Shown: positions 1 to 8,346 of the stretch, piece after piece
How positions within the stretch are numbered: the stretch's first letter is position 1
Layout of the letters: each line of letters opens with the position of its first letter
Assembly (NCBI RefSeq): GCF_025857195.1
Contig: NZ_CP109788.1
Coordinates: 62,001-126,000 of the forward strand
Direction: 5' to 3'
DNA length: 64,000 nt
DNA from: Leisingera thetidis
GTDB lineage: Bacteria > Pseudomonadota > Alphaproteobacteria > Rhodobacterales > Rhodobacteraceae
Made by a program: the position numbers and the translations under genes
Notes under the pieces: model-generated
Databases searched by the model: none
The model's input: the letters and a program-made list of their open reading frames with translations, nothing else
Told to the model about the DNA's origin: nothing

Positions 1-162
1 CCGGGGATCTATTTCCTGGGCCTGCCCTGGCAGTCGCGCCGCGGCTCGACCTTTATCTGGGGGGTCTGGCATGATGCCAGGCATGTGGCCGATCAGATCG
101 CCATCCAGCGCGACTATGAGGCCTACCGCGGCCCGGCCGGGCGCCGCGCGGACCAGGCCTGA
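1..162 (+). CDS. Flavin-dependent oxidoreductase, C-terminal fragment (5' truncated by window edge)
   Basis: An open frame runs in from the window edge and stops with TGA at 160-162, giving the last 53 residues. The fragment reads PGIYFLGLPWQSRRGSTFIW and continues with WGVWHDARHVADQIAIQ. This resembles the C-terminus of FAD-dependent monooxygenase-like oxidoreductases (putative flavoproteins of the K+-transport/MSMEG_0569 type), where a 'found-to-be-healthy' FAD-contact loop is followed by a final helix. The nucleotide-binding part lies outside the window, so the substrate cannot be inferred. It lies 63 bp upstream of the RidA gene in the same direction and may head the same transcript. Confidence 0.6.
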   Translation, partial: PGIYFLGLPWQSRRGSTFIWGVWHDARHVADQIAIQRDYEAYRGPAGRRADQA

Positions 163-225
163 ACCCTTGCACCGCCGGGCCATCCTGCCCGGCGGCCCGC
201 CATCCCGCCATGCCAGGAGGACACC

Positions 226-642
226 ATGGCCCATACCCGTATCCGAAAATTCAATACTTCTGACACCTATCCGGAACAGAACCTGGACAATGACCTGTGC
301 CAGGCGGTGGTGACCACCGGCGGCAAAACCGTTTACCTGCGCGGCCAGTGCCCGCAGAACCTGGATGATGCGAAGAACATCGAGAGCCACGACCCGGTGG
401 AGCAGACCCATAAGGTGATGCAGAACATCAAGCAGCTGATCGAGGAGGCCGGCGGCTCGATGCAGCATCTGGTCAAGGTGGTGGTCTATATCACCGATGT
501 GCGCCACCGCGAGGCGGTCTACCGCACCATGGGCGAATACATCAAAGGCGTGCATCCGGTGTCCACCGGGCTGGTGGTGCAGGCATTGGCGCGGCCGGAG
601 TGGCTGGTGGAGATCGACGGCACCGCTGTCATTCCGGACTGA
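226..642 (+). CDS. RidA family enamine/imine deaminase
   Basis: A 138-residue protein of the RidA/YjgF/UK114 family, a trimeric cytosolic enzyme family that hydrolyses reactive enamines and imines made by PLP and flavin amine-converting enzymes. The family's C-terminal signature is present: Arg123 in the ALARPEWLVEI stretch (the deaminase arginine) and Glu129. The N-terminal ATG follows an AGGAGG site at 213-218 (spacing about 7). It lies between a flavoprotein tail and a DUF1028 gene, and beside a PuuC-like aldehyde dehydrogenase. A role in mopping up imines from amine oxidation is inferred from this context. The family's individual substrates are poorly predictable. Confidence 0.9.
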   Translation: MAHTRIRKFNTSDTYPEQNLDNDLCQAVVTTGGKTVYLRGQCPQNLDDAKNIESHDPVEQTHKVMQNIKQLIEEAGGSMQHLVKVVVYITDVRHREAVYRTMGEYIKGVHPVSTGLVVQALARPEWLVEIDGTAVIPD

Positions 643-663
643 GCGCGGGGTTGAGGGCGGGAA

Positions 664-721
664 CGAGGGGGCTGTCTGCCCCCTCGCGCTTCCCCGAGGA
701 TATTTACAGCCAGAAGAAGGA
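664..721 (+). repeat. Dispersed palindromic element, copy A
   Basis: A perfect 9-bp stem (664-672 with 678-686, loop TGTCT) is followed by the tail CCCCGAGGATATTTACAGCC and then AGAAGAAGGA. Copies B-E in this window share both the GC hairpin and the tail. The position just after a stop codon and the stable stem suggest transcript 3'-end formation or mRNA stabilisation. Confidence 0.75.
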
Positions 722-757
722 CGATCCGTCTCTGGTGGCTGGTGAGGAGGAAATACG

Positions 758-1432
758 ATGACATTTTCGCTTGTGGCGCGCTGTGCGCAGACCGGCATGT
801 TCGGGGTGGCGATTTCGTCCTCTTCGCCGGCGGTGGCGGCGCGCTGTTCCTTTGCGCGCGCCGGCGTCGGCGCGGTGGCGAGCCAGAACGTGACCGACCC
901 CAGCCTTGGGCCCCTGGCGCTGGATCTGATGGAGCAGGGCATGACCGCCGCCGCCGCGGTGGCCAAGGTGCGCGAGATCGGGCGGTTCATCGACTACCGG
1001 CAGGTGCTGGCGGTGGACAGCATCGGCGGCACCGCCATTCATTCGGGGCCGAATTCTCTGGGGATCTGGACCCAGGCGGAAGGCAAGGATGTGGCCTCGG
1101 GCGGCAACTTGCTGGCCAATGACGGGGTGTGCCAGGCGGTTGTGGACGGATTCCAGGCGGCTGAAGGGCATCTGGGCGACCGGCTGATTGCCGCGATGCG
1201 CGCCGGGCTGGCGGCGGGCGGCGAGGCCGGGCCGGTGCATTCGGCAGGCATGAAGCTCGTCGACAAGGTGAGCTGGCCGGTGGCGGATCTGCGCTGCGAC
1301 TGGACCGGGGACTGCCCGATTGAGAACATCGCCGCCGCCTGGGAGATCTACAAGCCGCAGCTGGACGCCTATGTGCAGCGCGCGCTCGACCCGCGGGAGG
1401 CGCCGTCCTACGGCGTGCCCGGCGACGAATGA
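758..1432 (+). CDS. DUF1028 domain protein (Ntn-hydrolase-like)
   Basis: A 224-residue protein that begins MTFSLVARCAQTGMFGVAIS, the typical start of DUF1028 proteins, which have an Ntn-hydrolase-like fold and no proven reaction. The conserved Ser/Ala-rich 'SSSSPAVAARC' segment near residue 20-30 and the later LLANDGVC segment are visible. An excellent ribosome site (GAGGAGG, 743-749) precedes the ATG. Its stop overlaps a possible ATG of the aldehyde dehydrogenase (ATGA, 1429-1432), so the two are co-translated or nearly so. DUF1028 genes often sit with RidA and amine-catabolic genes, which matches here. A hydrolytic amidase role is a guess. Confidence 0.88.
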   Translation: MTFSLVARCAQTGMFGVAISSSSPAVAARCSFARAGVGAVASQNVTDPSLGPLALDLMEQGMTAAAAVAKVREIGRFIDYRQVLAVDSIGGTAIHSGPNSLGIWTQAEGKDVASGGNLLANDGVCQAVVDGFQAAEGHLGDRLIAAMRAGLAAGGEAGPVHSAGMKLVDKVSWPVADLRCDWTGDCPIENIAAAWEIYKPQLDAYVQRALDPREAPSYGVPGDE

Positions 1433-1458
1433 GTGCGGCGGAACAGGGAGGGAAAGAG

Positions 1459-2955
1459 ATGCTGGATTACACCCATGACGACTGGAAGAGCCGCGCCGCG
1501 GCGCTGACGTTCCGCAGCCGCGCGTTCATTGACGGCAAGTTCACCGATGCGGCGTCAGGCAGAACTTTTGCCAGCGTGAACCCGGCGACGGGGGAGGTGC
1601 TGGCCGAGGTCGCCGAATGCGATGCCGGGGATGTGGACCGCGCGGTGGCGGCCGGGCGCCGGGCGTTCGAGGACGGGCGCTGGTCGCGGATGGCGCCGGG
1701 GGACCGCAAGGCGGTGCTGCTGCGGCTGGCCGGCCTGATCCGCGCCAATCTGGAGGAGATGGCGCTGCTGGACAGCTTGGACATGGGCAAGCTGGTGACC
1801 GATGCGGCGACGGTGGATGCGCCCGGCTCGGCGCATTTTTTCCAGTGGTACGGCGAGGCCATCGACAAGATCTATGACGAGGTGGCGCCGACCGGGCCGG
1901 GCGATCTGGCGCTGGTCTCCCGCGTGCCTTTGGGGGTGGTGGGGGCGGTGACGCCCTGGAATTTCCCGCTCGACATGGCGACCTGGAAGGCGGCGGCAGC
2001 ACTGGCGGCGGGCAATTCGGTGGTGCTGAAACCGGCGGAGCAATCGCCCTTGTCTGCCCTGCGGCTGGCGGAGCTGGCGGCGGAAGCCGGGGTTCCGGAC
2101 GGGGTCTTCAACGTGGTGCCGGGCTATGGCGCCACCGCGGGCAAGGCGCTGGGGCTGCATATGGATGTGGATTGCCTTGCCTTCACCGGATCGACCGCCA
2201 TCGGCAAGATGTTCATGCAGTATTCCGGCCAGTCGAACCTGAAACAGGTCTGGCCCGAGACCGGCGGCAAGTCCCCCAATCTGGTGTTTGCCGACTGCGG
2301 CGATCTGGACGCCGCCGCCGACATGGCTGCCTTCGGCATCTTCTTCAATCAGGGCGAGGTGTGTTCGGCCAACTCGCGGCTTTACGTCGAACGCTCCATC
2401 CAGCAGGAATTTGTCGAAAAGCTGATTGCCCGCGCCGCGGCCACCCAGCCGGGCGATCCGCTGGATCCGGCCTCGAAAATGGGCGCCATCGTCGATGAGA
2501 AACAGACCGAGGGCATCATGCGCTGTGTCGAGGCGGGCAAGGCCTCGGCCAATCTGGTGGCGGGCGGCGCGCGCGTCACGGTGAACGGCAAGGGCTGTTT
2601 CGTGCAGCCGACGATCTTTGATGACGTCAGCCATGAAGATCCGCTGGCGCGGGATGAGATATTCGGCCCCGTCCTGTCGGTGATCCCGTTCGACCGCGAG
2701 GAAGAGGCGGTGGCGATGGCCAATGACTCGATCTATGGGCTGGCCGCATCCGTCTGGACCGATAACCTCAGCCGCGCCTGCCGGGTGGCGGAGCGGCTGC
2801 AGGTCGGCACGGTGTCGGTCAATACGGTCGATGCGCTGTCGGCGCAGACACCGTTCGGCGGCATGAAGCAATCCGGGTTCGGAAGGGATCTGTCCTTGCA
2901 CTCGCTGGAGAAGTACACTGCTCTGAAGACCACCTGGATCAAGTACAAGACCTGA
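1459..2955 (+). CDS. Aldehyde dehydrogenase, PuuC-like
   Basis: NAD(P)-dependent aldehyde dehydrogenase of about 498 residues. Family landmarks are visible: PWNFPL (oxyanion Asn), FTGSTAIG (nucleotide site), the general-base Glu in the ETGGKSP motif, the catalytic Cys in NQGEVCSAN, and EIFGPVL. The N-terminus (HDDWKSRAAAL...FIDGKF) resembles E. coli PuuC, which oxidises gamma-glutamyl-aminobutyraldehyde in putrescine breakdown. I chose ATG 1459 because GGAGGGAAAGAG lies directly upstream. An in-frame ATG at 1429 overlapping the DUF1028 stop is the alternative. A polyamine-type ABC transporter lies downstream, consistent with oxidation of an amine-derived aldehyde, but the substrate is inferred. 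Confidence 0.9.
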   Translation: MLDYTHDDWKSRAAALTFRSRAFIDGKFTDAASGRTFASVNPATGEVLAEVAECDAGDVDRAVAAGRRAFEDGRWSRMAPGDRKAVLLRLAGLIRANLEEMALLDSLDMGKLVTDAATVDAPGSAHFFQWYGEAIDKIYDEVAPTGPGDLALVSRVPLGVVGAVTPWNFPLDMATWKAAAALAAGNSVVLKPAEQSPLSALRLAELAAEAGVPDGVFNVVPGYGATAGKALGLHMDVDCLAFTGSTAIGKMFMQYSGQSNLKQVWPETGGKSPNLVFADCGDLDAAADMAAFGIFFNQGEVCSANSRLYVERSIQQEFVEKLIARAAATQPGDPLDPASKMGAIVDEKQTEGIMRCVEAGKASANLVAGGARVTVNGKGCFVQPTIFDDVSHEDPLARDEIFGPVLSVIPFDREEEAVAMANDSIYGLAASVWTDNLSRACRVAERLQVGTVSVNTVDALSAQTPFGGMKQSGFGRDLSLHSLEKYTALKTTWIKYKT

Positions 2956-2982
2956 TCCCAGCCATTCCGGGAGAGCCTGCCT

Positions 2983-3945
2983 TTGCCAGTCAGATACACG
3001 CTGCGCCAGCTGGAGTATTTTGTGGCCGTGGGGGAGGCGGGTTCGATCGCGCTGGCCTCGGAAAAGGTGAACGTGTCGTCGCCGTCGATCTCGGCGGCGA
3101 TTGCGCAGCTGGAGCAGGAATTCGCCCTGCCGCTGTTCGTGCGCCAGCATGCGCAAGGGCTGGCGCTGACCCAGGCGGGGCGGGTGATGCTGGAACAGGC
3201 CCGCACCGTGCTGCGCGAGGCCGAGCGGATGAGGGATATTGCCGGCGATATCTCCGGCCAGGTGCGCGGGCCGCTGGCGATCGGCTGCCTGTTGACCTTT
3301 GCCCAGGTGGTGCTGCCTGCGGTGCGGCGCGGGTTCGAGGACCGCTACAAGGACGTTCAGGTGCGCCAGATCGAGCTGGATCAGGCCGCGGTCTTCAGCG
3401 GCATCCGGCGGGCGGAGCTGGACATTGCGCTGACCTACAATCTGGATATCCCGGCGGATCTGCGGTTCATCACCCTGGCGGAGCTGCCGCCTTATGCGCT
3501 GGTCAGCGAGGGGCATCCGCTGGCGGATCGGGCGGAGGTCACGGTGCAAGAGCTGCGCGAGCATCCGATGGTGCTGCTGGACCTGCCGTTCAGTGCCGAA
3601 TACTTCCTGTCGTTCTTCCATGAGGCCGGGATCAAGCCCAACGTGGCCGAGCGCACCCGCGACATGGCGGTGATGCGCAGCCTGGTGGCCAATGGATACG
3701 GCTATTCGATCGCCAATATCCGTCCGGTCAACGACCAGTCCCCCGACGGCAAGACGCTGAAGTTCATCCCGCTGAAGGGCGATCTGCGGCCGATGCGGAT
3801 GGGCCTGCTGATGGCGCCGGATTCGGAGAATTCGATCACCATCCGGTCGTTTGTGGAGCATTGCGCGGAGCTGGTGAAGGACGGTGCGCTGCCGGGCTTG
3901 AACGCCGCGCCGCAAGGGCAGGCCAGCGGCTTAGCGGCAGGCTAA
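2983..3945 (+). CDS. LysR family transcriptional regulator
   Basis: A 320-residue LysR-type regulator. The winged-helix HTH covers residues 4-62 (LRQLEYFVAVGEAGSIALAS... through LPLFVRQHAQGLALTQAG), followed by a linker helix and a periplasmic-binding-like effector domain from about residue 90. The start is TTG at 2983 behind a CGGGAGAG site; no ATG gives a complete HTH. It is transcribed in the same direction as the aldehyde dehydrogenase upstream (27 bp gap) and the methylamine-dehydrogenase-like gene downstream, rather than divergently, so it probably belongs to the operon it controls. The effector is unknown. Confidence 0.9.
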   Translation: MPVRYTLRQLEYFVAVGEAGSIALASEKVNVSSPSISAAIAQLEQEFALPLFVRQHAQGLALTQAGRVMLEQARTVLREAERMRDIAGDISGQVRGPLAIGCLLTFAQVVLPAVRRGFEDRYKDVQVRQIELDQAAVFSGIRRAELDIALTYNLDIPADLRFITLAELPPYALVSEGHPLADRAEVTVQELREHPMVLLDLPFSAEYFLSFFHEAGIKPNVAERTRDMAVMRSLVANGYGYSIANIRPVNDQSPDGKTLKFIPLKGDLRPMRMGLLMAPDSENSITIRSFVEHCAELVKDGALPGLNAAPQGQASGLAAG

Positions 3946-4026
3946 TCAATGCTTCCGCAAGCTGACCTTTAGCGTCGCGCCCAGTGCTGTACCCTTTGGA
4001 GGCTCTTGCACCAAAGGAGATGGAAA

Positions 4027-6096
4027 TTGCGCGATCCCCGCTATGACATTCTGTTCGAGCCGATGAAGATCGGCCCGCTCACCGCCAAGAACCGGTTTTA
4101 CCAGGTGCCGCATTGCAACGGCGGCGGCTACCGCGACCCCTCTGCCGCGGCAGAGATGCGCGGCATCAAGGCCGAAGGCGGCTGGGGCGTGATCTTCACC
4201 GAACAGTGCGAGATGCATCACACCTCGGAAATCACCCCCTTCATCGAGCTGCGCCTGTGGGAGGACAAGGATATCCCGCAGCTGCGCCGGATGTCGGAGA
4301 AGATGAAGACCCACGGCGCGCTGGCGGGCATCCAGCTGGCCTATTCCGGGATCAACGGCCCGAACCTCTATTCCAAGGAGGTGCCGCTGGCGCCCTCCGC
4401 CCTGCCGATCCGCACCTTCACCAATGACCCGGTGCAGGCCCGCGCGCTGGACAAGCAGGACATCAGGGATCTGCGCCGCTGGTTCGTGAATGCGGCGAAA
4501 CGCTCCAAGGAGGCGGGTTTTGACCTGATTTGCCTTTACGGCGCGCATGGCTTCGGGATCTTCCAGCACTTCCTGAGCCGGGCCACCAACCAGCGGTCGG
4601 ACGAGTACGGCGGCAGCTTGGAGAACCGCGCCCGGTTCAGCCAGGAGGTGATTGCCGACATGCGCGATGCGGTGGGGGACACCATGGCGATCACGCTGCG
4701 GGTCAGCTTGGACGAAACCATCGGCGAGCTGGGTTTTTCCAACGCCGAGGTGCGCGATTATATCGAGATGAACAAGGACCTGCCGGACCTGTGGGACCTG
4801 GCGCAGGGGACGTGGGAAGACTGCTCCGGCCCTTCACGGTTCAAGGAGGAAGCGGCGCAGGAACAGCTGGTGCGTGGCATTCATGAGCTGACGGAGAAGC
4901 CCATCGTGGGTGTCGGCCGCTTCACCAGCCCGGACGTGATGGCGAAGATGGTGAAATCCGGAACGCTGGATTTCATTGGCTGCGCGCGGCCGTCGATTGC
5001 CGATCCGTTCCTGCCCAAGAAGATCGAGGAAGGCCGCATCGAGGACATCCGCGAATGCATCGGCTGCAACATCTGCATCACCGGCGACATGACCATGTCG
5101 ATCAGCCGCTGCACCCAGAACCCGACCTTCATGGAGGAATGGCGCAAGGGCTGGCATCCTGAGAAGATGAACACCAAGGGCGCAAGCTCCAACGTGCTGG
5201 TGATCGGCTCCGGCCCTGCCGGGCTGGAAGCGGCCTGGGCGCTGTGCCGCCGCGGCTATGACGTGGCGGTGGCCGAGGCCAAGGACGTGATCGGCGGCCG
5301 GGTGACGCGCGAGCGGCAGCTGCCGGGCCTCAATGCCTGGGGCCGCGTCGTGGACTACCGCGACTACCAGCTGAGCCAGCGCCCGAATGTGGAGATCTAC
5401 CGCGAAAGCCCGCTGGATGCCGGCAGCATCCTGGAGTTCGGGTTCGAGAACATCTGCATCTCCACCGGCTCCACCTGGCGCCGCGACGGGGTCTCCCGCC
5501 AGCATGTGGTGCCGATGCCGATTGCCGATGGCGCCAAGGTCTATACCCCCGACGACCTGATGGACGGCACCATTCCCGAGGGCCGGGTGGTGGTCTATGA
5601 CGACGACCACTACTACATGGGCGGGGTTCTGGCGGAGCTTTTGGCGTCGAAAGGCGCGCAGGTGACGCTGGTCACGCCCTCGGCCTATGTCAGCGACTGG
5701 ACCAACAACACGCTGGAGCAGGTGGCCATCCACCCGCGGCTGGTCGAGGCCGGTGTGGAAATCGTTCTCAATCAGGGCATTAGTGAAATTCACGCCGGGC
5801 ATGTGGTCAGCAACTGCACCTATACCGGCCGCACCTGGAATATCGAGGCGGACGCCGTGGTGATGGTCGCCTCGCGCATTGGCAATGATGCCCTTTACCA
5901 GAATCTCCTCGCCCGCGAGGCGGAATGGCTGGACGCAGGCATCAAATCGGTCAAACTGATCGGCGATGCGAACGCGCCGGGGCCGATTGCGTGGGCAACT
6001 TACGCAGGCCACCGCTATGCGCGCGAGCTGGATGGGCCGGACATTGGCGATGCGCTGCCGTTCCGCCGCGAGATCACCGAGCTGGCCGCAGAGTGA
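4027..6096 (+). CDS. Dimethylamine/trimethylamine dehydrogenase-like iron-sulfur flavoprotein
   Basis: A 689-residue member of the TMADH/DMADH/2,4-dienoyl-CoA reductase family: an N-terminal FMN TIM barrel (1-340), a 4Fe-4S site (CIGCNIC, then Cys after TGDMTMSISR), and a C-terminal FAD/NAD-type domain with VIGSGPAGLEAAWAL. From the TTG at 4027 (AAAGGAG upstream) the N-terminus LRDPRYDILFEP aligns residue for residue with TMADH. Cys30 (RFYQVPHC), which carries covalent FMN in TMADH, is kept, as is YGAH (Tyr169/His172 in TMADH). The aromatic-bowl Tyr60 is Gln here, as recalled for DMADH, and the Trp355 position is Asp. So a secondary amine or another N-methyl compound is more likely than trimethylamine. 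The earlier TTG at 4006 would include the ribosome site. Confidence 0.88.
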   Translation: MRDPRYDILFEPMKIGPLTAKNRFYQVPHCNGGGYRDPSAAAEMRGIKAEGGWGVIFTEQCEMHHTSEITPFIELRLWEDKDIPQLRRMSEKMKTHGALAGIQLAYSGINGPNLYSKEVPLAPSALPIRTFTNDPVQARALDKQDIRDLRRWFVNAAKRSKEAGFDLICLYGAHGFGIFQHFLSRATNQRSDEYGGSLENRARFSQEVIADMRDAVGDTMAITLRVSLDETIGELGFSNAEVRDYIEMNKDLPDLWDLAQGTWEDCSGPSRFKEEAAQEQLVRGIHELTEKPIVGVGRFTSPDVMAKMVKSGTLDFIGCARPSIADPFLPKKIEEGRIEDIRECIGCNICITGDMTMSISRCTQNPTFMEEWRKGWHPEKMNTKGASSNVLVIGSGPAGLEAAWALCRRGYDVAVAEAKDVIGGRVTRERQLPGLNAWGRVVDYRDYQLSQRPNVEIYRESPLDAGSILEFGFENICISTGSTWRRDGVSRQHVVPMPIADGAKVYTPDDLMDGTIPEGRVVVYDDDHYYMGGVLAELLASKGAQVTLVTPSAYVSDWTNNTLEQVAIHPRLVEAGVEIVLNQGISEIHAGHVVSNCTYTGRTWNIEADAVVMVASRIGNDALYQNLLAREAEWLDAGIKSVKLIGDANAPGPIAWATYAGHRYARELDGPDIGDALPFRREITELAAE

Positions 6097-6107
6097 GGAG
6101 AAAGATC

Positions 6108-6314
6108 ATGAGTGATTCCATTTACAAGACGGTCGATGTGGTGGGCAGCTCCGCCAGCAGCATCGAGGATGCGGTGAGCGGCGCCATTGCCAAGGCGTCC
6201 AAGACCATCGACCACATCAGCTGGTTCGAGGTCGGCGAGATCCGCGGCCATGTCGAGGACGGCAAGGTGGCGCATTACCAGGTCGGGCTCAAGATCGGGT
6301 TCCGGCTTGACTGA
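6108..6314 (+). CDS. Dodecin (flavin-binding storage protein)
   Basis: A 68-residue protein with the dodecin pattern: YKTVDVVGSSASSIEDAVSG, then KTIDHISWFEVGEIRGHVED and a C-terminal YQVGLKIGFRL strand. The Trp in HISWFEV is the flavin-stacking residue of the family. Dodecins form hollow dodecamers that bind flavins and buffer free FMN/FAD. It starts 11 bp after the flavoprotein gene behind GAGGAGAAAG. It overlaps the next gene, so it is clearly part of this operon. Its place beside a large flavoenzyme suggests a role in flavin supply or protection, which is inference. Confidence 0.92.
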   Translation: MSDSIYKTVDVVGSSASSIEDAVSGAIAKASKTIDHISWFEVGEIRGHVEDGKVAHYQVGLKIGFRLD

Positions 6315-7458
6315 CACGGCCAGGACACTGGAGATCCTGGAGCGGCTGATCGCGTTTGACACGGTCAGCTGCAACTCCAATCTGGACTTGGCCGCCTATG
6401 CGGCGGCCGTTCTGGCGGACTGCGGCTTTGCGGTGACGCGGCTGCCGTCGCCGGATGGCTCCAAAACCGGGCTTTATGCCGAAAAAGGCCCGGCGGGGCC
6501 GGGGGTGCTGCTGTCGGCGCATACCGATGTGGTGCCGGTGGAGGGGCAGGCCTGGAGCCGCGACCCCTTCCGCCTGACCCGCGGGGAGGGGCGCGTTTAC
6601 GGGCGCGGCACCACCGACATGAAGGGCTATGTAGCCAGTGTTCTGGCGCTGGCCGGGAGCGCCGCGCAGGCGGAGCTGCGGGAGCCGCTGAAGATTGTCC
6701 TCTCTTATGACGAGGAAGTCGGCTGCGTCGGCATTCAGCAGATGCTGGAGCGGCTGGCGCCGCTGCTGGGCAGCCCGCGCGCCTGTTTCGTGGGGGAGCC
6801 GACGGACATGCAGGTGGCCATCGGCCACAAGGGCAAGGCGGCGCTGCGCGCCATCTGCCACGGCCAGAGCGGCCATTCGGCGCTGGCGCCCGATTTCACC
6901 AACGCGCTGCATCTGGCGGCGGATTTCCTGACCGAACTGCGGGCTTTGCAAGAGGATCTTGCCGCGGGCGGTGCGCAGGACGCGGCCTATGACATCCCCT
7001 ATACCACCGTGCACGCAGGGAAAATGTCCGGCGGCACCGCGCTCAACATCGTGCCGGACCGGGCCGGGGTGACATTCGAGTACCGCCATCTGGCCGCCGA
7101 CCGGGCAGAGGACATTCTGGCCCGCATCGAGGCGGCGGCGGAGCGGGTCAGCGCCCGTTATCCGGCACCGGAGGCGCGGATCGAGGTGGAGCAGTACAAC
7201 GCCTATCCCGGCCTCGACGTGCCGCCGGACAGCCCGGTGGCGGCCTATGCCCGGAAACTCGCCCGCAGCAGCACCTCCACCAAAGTGGCTTTCGGCACCG
7301 AGGCCGGGTTCTTTGCCCGGCTGGGCATTCCCACCGTGGTCTGCGGCCCGGGGTCGATGGCGGGGCAGGGGCACAAGCCGGACGAATATCTGGCGCTGGA
7401 CCAGCTGGCCGCCTGCGGCGCGATGATGGACCGGATCCTGCAGGATCTGACCGGTTGA
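6307..7458 (+). CDS. argE: ArgE-like N-acyl-amino-acid deacetylase (M20 family)
   Basis: About 383 residues, the length of acetylornithine deacetylase. The M20 metallopeptidase landmarks are present: SAHTDVVP (metal His and catalytic Asp), GRGTTDMKG (bridging Asp), DEEVGC (catalytic Glu plus metal Glu), and GHKGKAALRAICHGQSGHSA opening the dimerisation domain. The start is most likely TTG 6307, overlapping the dodecin stop by 8 bp; no ATG is available near the family N-terminus. Roseobacters carry many ArgE paralogues, so the true substrate may be an N-acyl or gamma-glutamylated amine from this cluster rather than acetylornithine. Confidence 0.85.
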   Translation: MTDTARTLEILERLIAFDTVSCNSNLDLAAYAAAVLADCGFAVTRLPSPDGSKTGLYAEKGPAGPGVLLSAHTDVVPVEGQAWSRDPFRLTRGEGRVYGRGTTDMKGYVASVLALAGSAAQAELREPLKIVLSYDEEVGCVGIQQMLERLAPLLGSPRACFVGEPTDMQVAIGHKGKAALRAICHGQSGHSALAPDFTNALHLAADFLTELRALQEDLAAGGAQDAAYDIPYTTVHAGKMSGGTALNIVPDRAGVTFEYRHLAADRAEDILARIEAAAERVSARYPAPEARIEVEQYNAYPGLDVPPDSPVAAYARKLARSSTSTKVAFGTEAGFFARLGIPTVVCGPGSMAGQGHKPDEYLALDQLAACGAMMDRILQDLTG

Positions 7459-7470
7459 GGAACACCTGAC

Positions 7471-7851
7471 ATGACGATGACAGCCTATCTGCAGACGATG
7501 CAGCGTGGAACGCTTGAGAGCTGGGGCAGGCCCGAAGATATCGGCTCCGAAACCGTCGAGGGGTCGCCGCACTGCGCCGGCCGCTTTGATCTTGGCGGCC
7601 CGGACGGGACGGTCTTTGGCGGCGTGTACTCCGTGACCAGAGGCAAGTACCGGACCGTCTATGGCTTTCACGAGCACGCAACCCTGTTGGACGGGGTGGT
7701 GGCGCTGACCGATGAGACAACCGGCGAAACCGTGGTCTACGGGCCGGGCGACAGTTGGATCATCGCCAAGGGCACACCGGTGCTGTGGGACATCCGCAGT
7801 GATACGGCAGACAAGTCTTTTCTGGCTGTGACCACGGACCTGCCGTCGTAA
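7471..7851 (+). CDS. Cupin (DUF861/EutQ-like) protein
   Basis: A 126-residue single-domain cupin. The segment GGVYSVTRGKYRTVYGFHEHATLLDGVVALTD is followed by a YGPGDSWIIAKGTPVLWDI stretch, the second cupin motif as in DUF861/ureidoglycine-aminohydrolase-like small cupins. No catalytic assignment is possible. It starts 12 bp after the deacylase stop (GAGGAAC ribosome site), so it is the last gene of the operon before a 495-bp gap. Small cupins of this type often act on, or sense, small nitrogenous acids. Confidence 0.8.
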   Translation: MTMTAYLQTMQRGTLESWGRPEDIGSETVEGSPHCAGRFDLGGPDGTVFGGVYSVTRGKYRTVYGFHEHATLLDGVVALTDETTGETVVYGPGDSWIIAKGTPVLWDIRSDTADKSFLAVTTDLPS

Positions 7852-8346
7852 TTTTTGTTGCGCAGGCCAGGCCGAGAGCCGGTTTCAAGGATCCGGCCCT
7901 CGGCCTGGCAATGCTGCCGGAAATCGTACCGGTTTTGTCAGCTGACACTTTGCCCGGCATGAGCGAAGGCGCCGGCCTGCACCGCGGGCAAAGTGATCCC
8001 GCCAGAACCTTCCCGCGTGCCGGAAAACAGCCTGCCGGGAGGCCCGCCGGCCCGATCGTGTCCTGTTGCGCGCGCGTGCCGTGCAGTGTCTGCGGTCCTG
8101 CAACCGGGAATGTCCGCATGGGCTTGGCGGCACCGGCACGCCAGCCAAGGATGCGGTTTCCGCAGCACCGCCCAGGGGCGGGCAGAGCAGGCGCGAAGCC
8201 TCCCCATGCATCATCTAAGGCATTGCTTTTGCGGGACTATCAAAGATTAGGCAAAGACTAACATTTGCTGAGGGAGTCAATGCTTAAGCAACCCCGCGGT
8301 CCTTCCTATGCTGGATCAAACGACACGCGGCAAAGGGGAGGCGCAA
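7852..8346. other. Intergenic region upstream of the polyamine-type ABC operon
   Basis: No gene with family features was found in these 495 bp. Contents: a hairpin at 7866-7909; a perfect 12-bp palindrome TGTCAGCTGACA at 7936-7947; then, close to the ABC operon, a less GC-rich stretch with the direct repeat CAAAGATTA/CAAAGACTA (about 8239-8261) and the perfect palindrome TGCTTAAGCA at 8281-8290. The last 130 bp are the likely promoter/operator of the transport operon, though no confident -35/-10 pair could be fixed. Confidence 0.5.
7866..7909 (+). terminator. Terminator-like hairpin after the cupin gene
   Basis: An 11-bp stem GCCAGGCCGAG/CTCGGCCTGGC extends, after one mismatch, by GCCGG/CCGGC; the loop is 10 nt. 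No T-run follows, so intrinsic termination is uncertain. Confidence 0.45.

Noticed and set aside
1555..3915. A 786-codon open frame on the - strand
   Set aside because: Antisense to the PuuC-like aldehyde dehydrogenase and LysR genes; the product is His/Arg/Gln-rich low complexity with no family motif and no ribosome site at its start.
7885..8261. Several overlapping 80-120 codon frames on both strands in the gap before the Pot-type operon
   Set aside because: None has a ribosome site with a family-like product; the compositions are Arg/Pro/Ala-rich and no homologous domain is recognisable.
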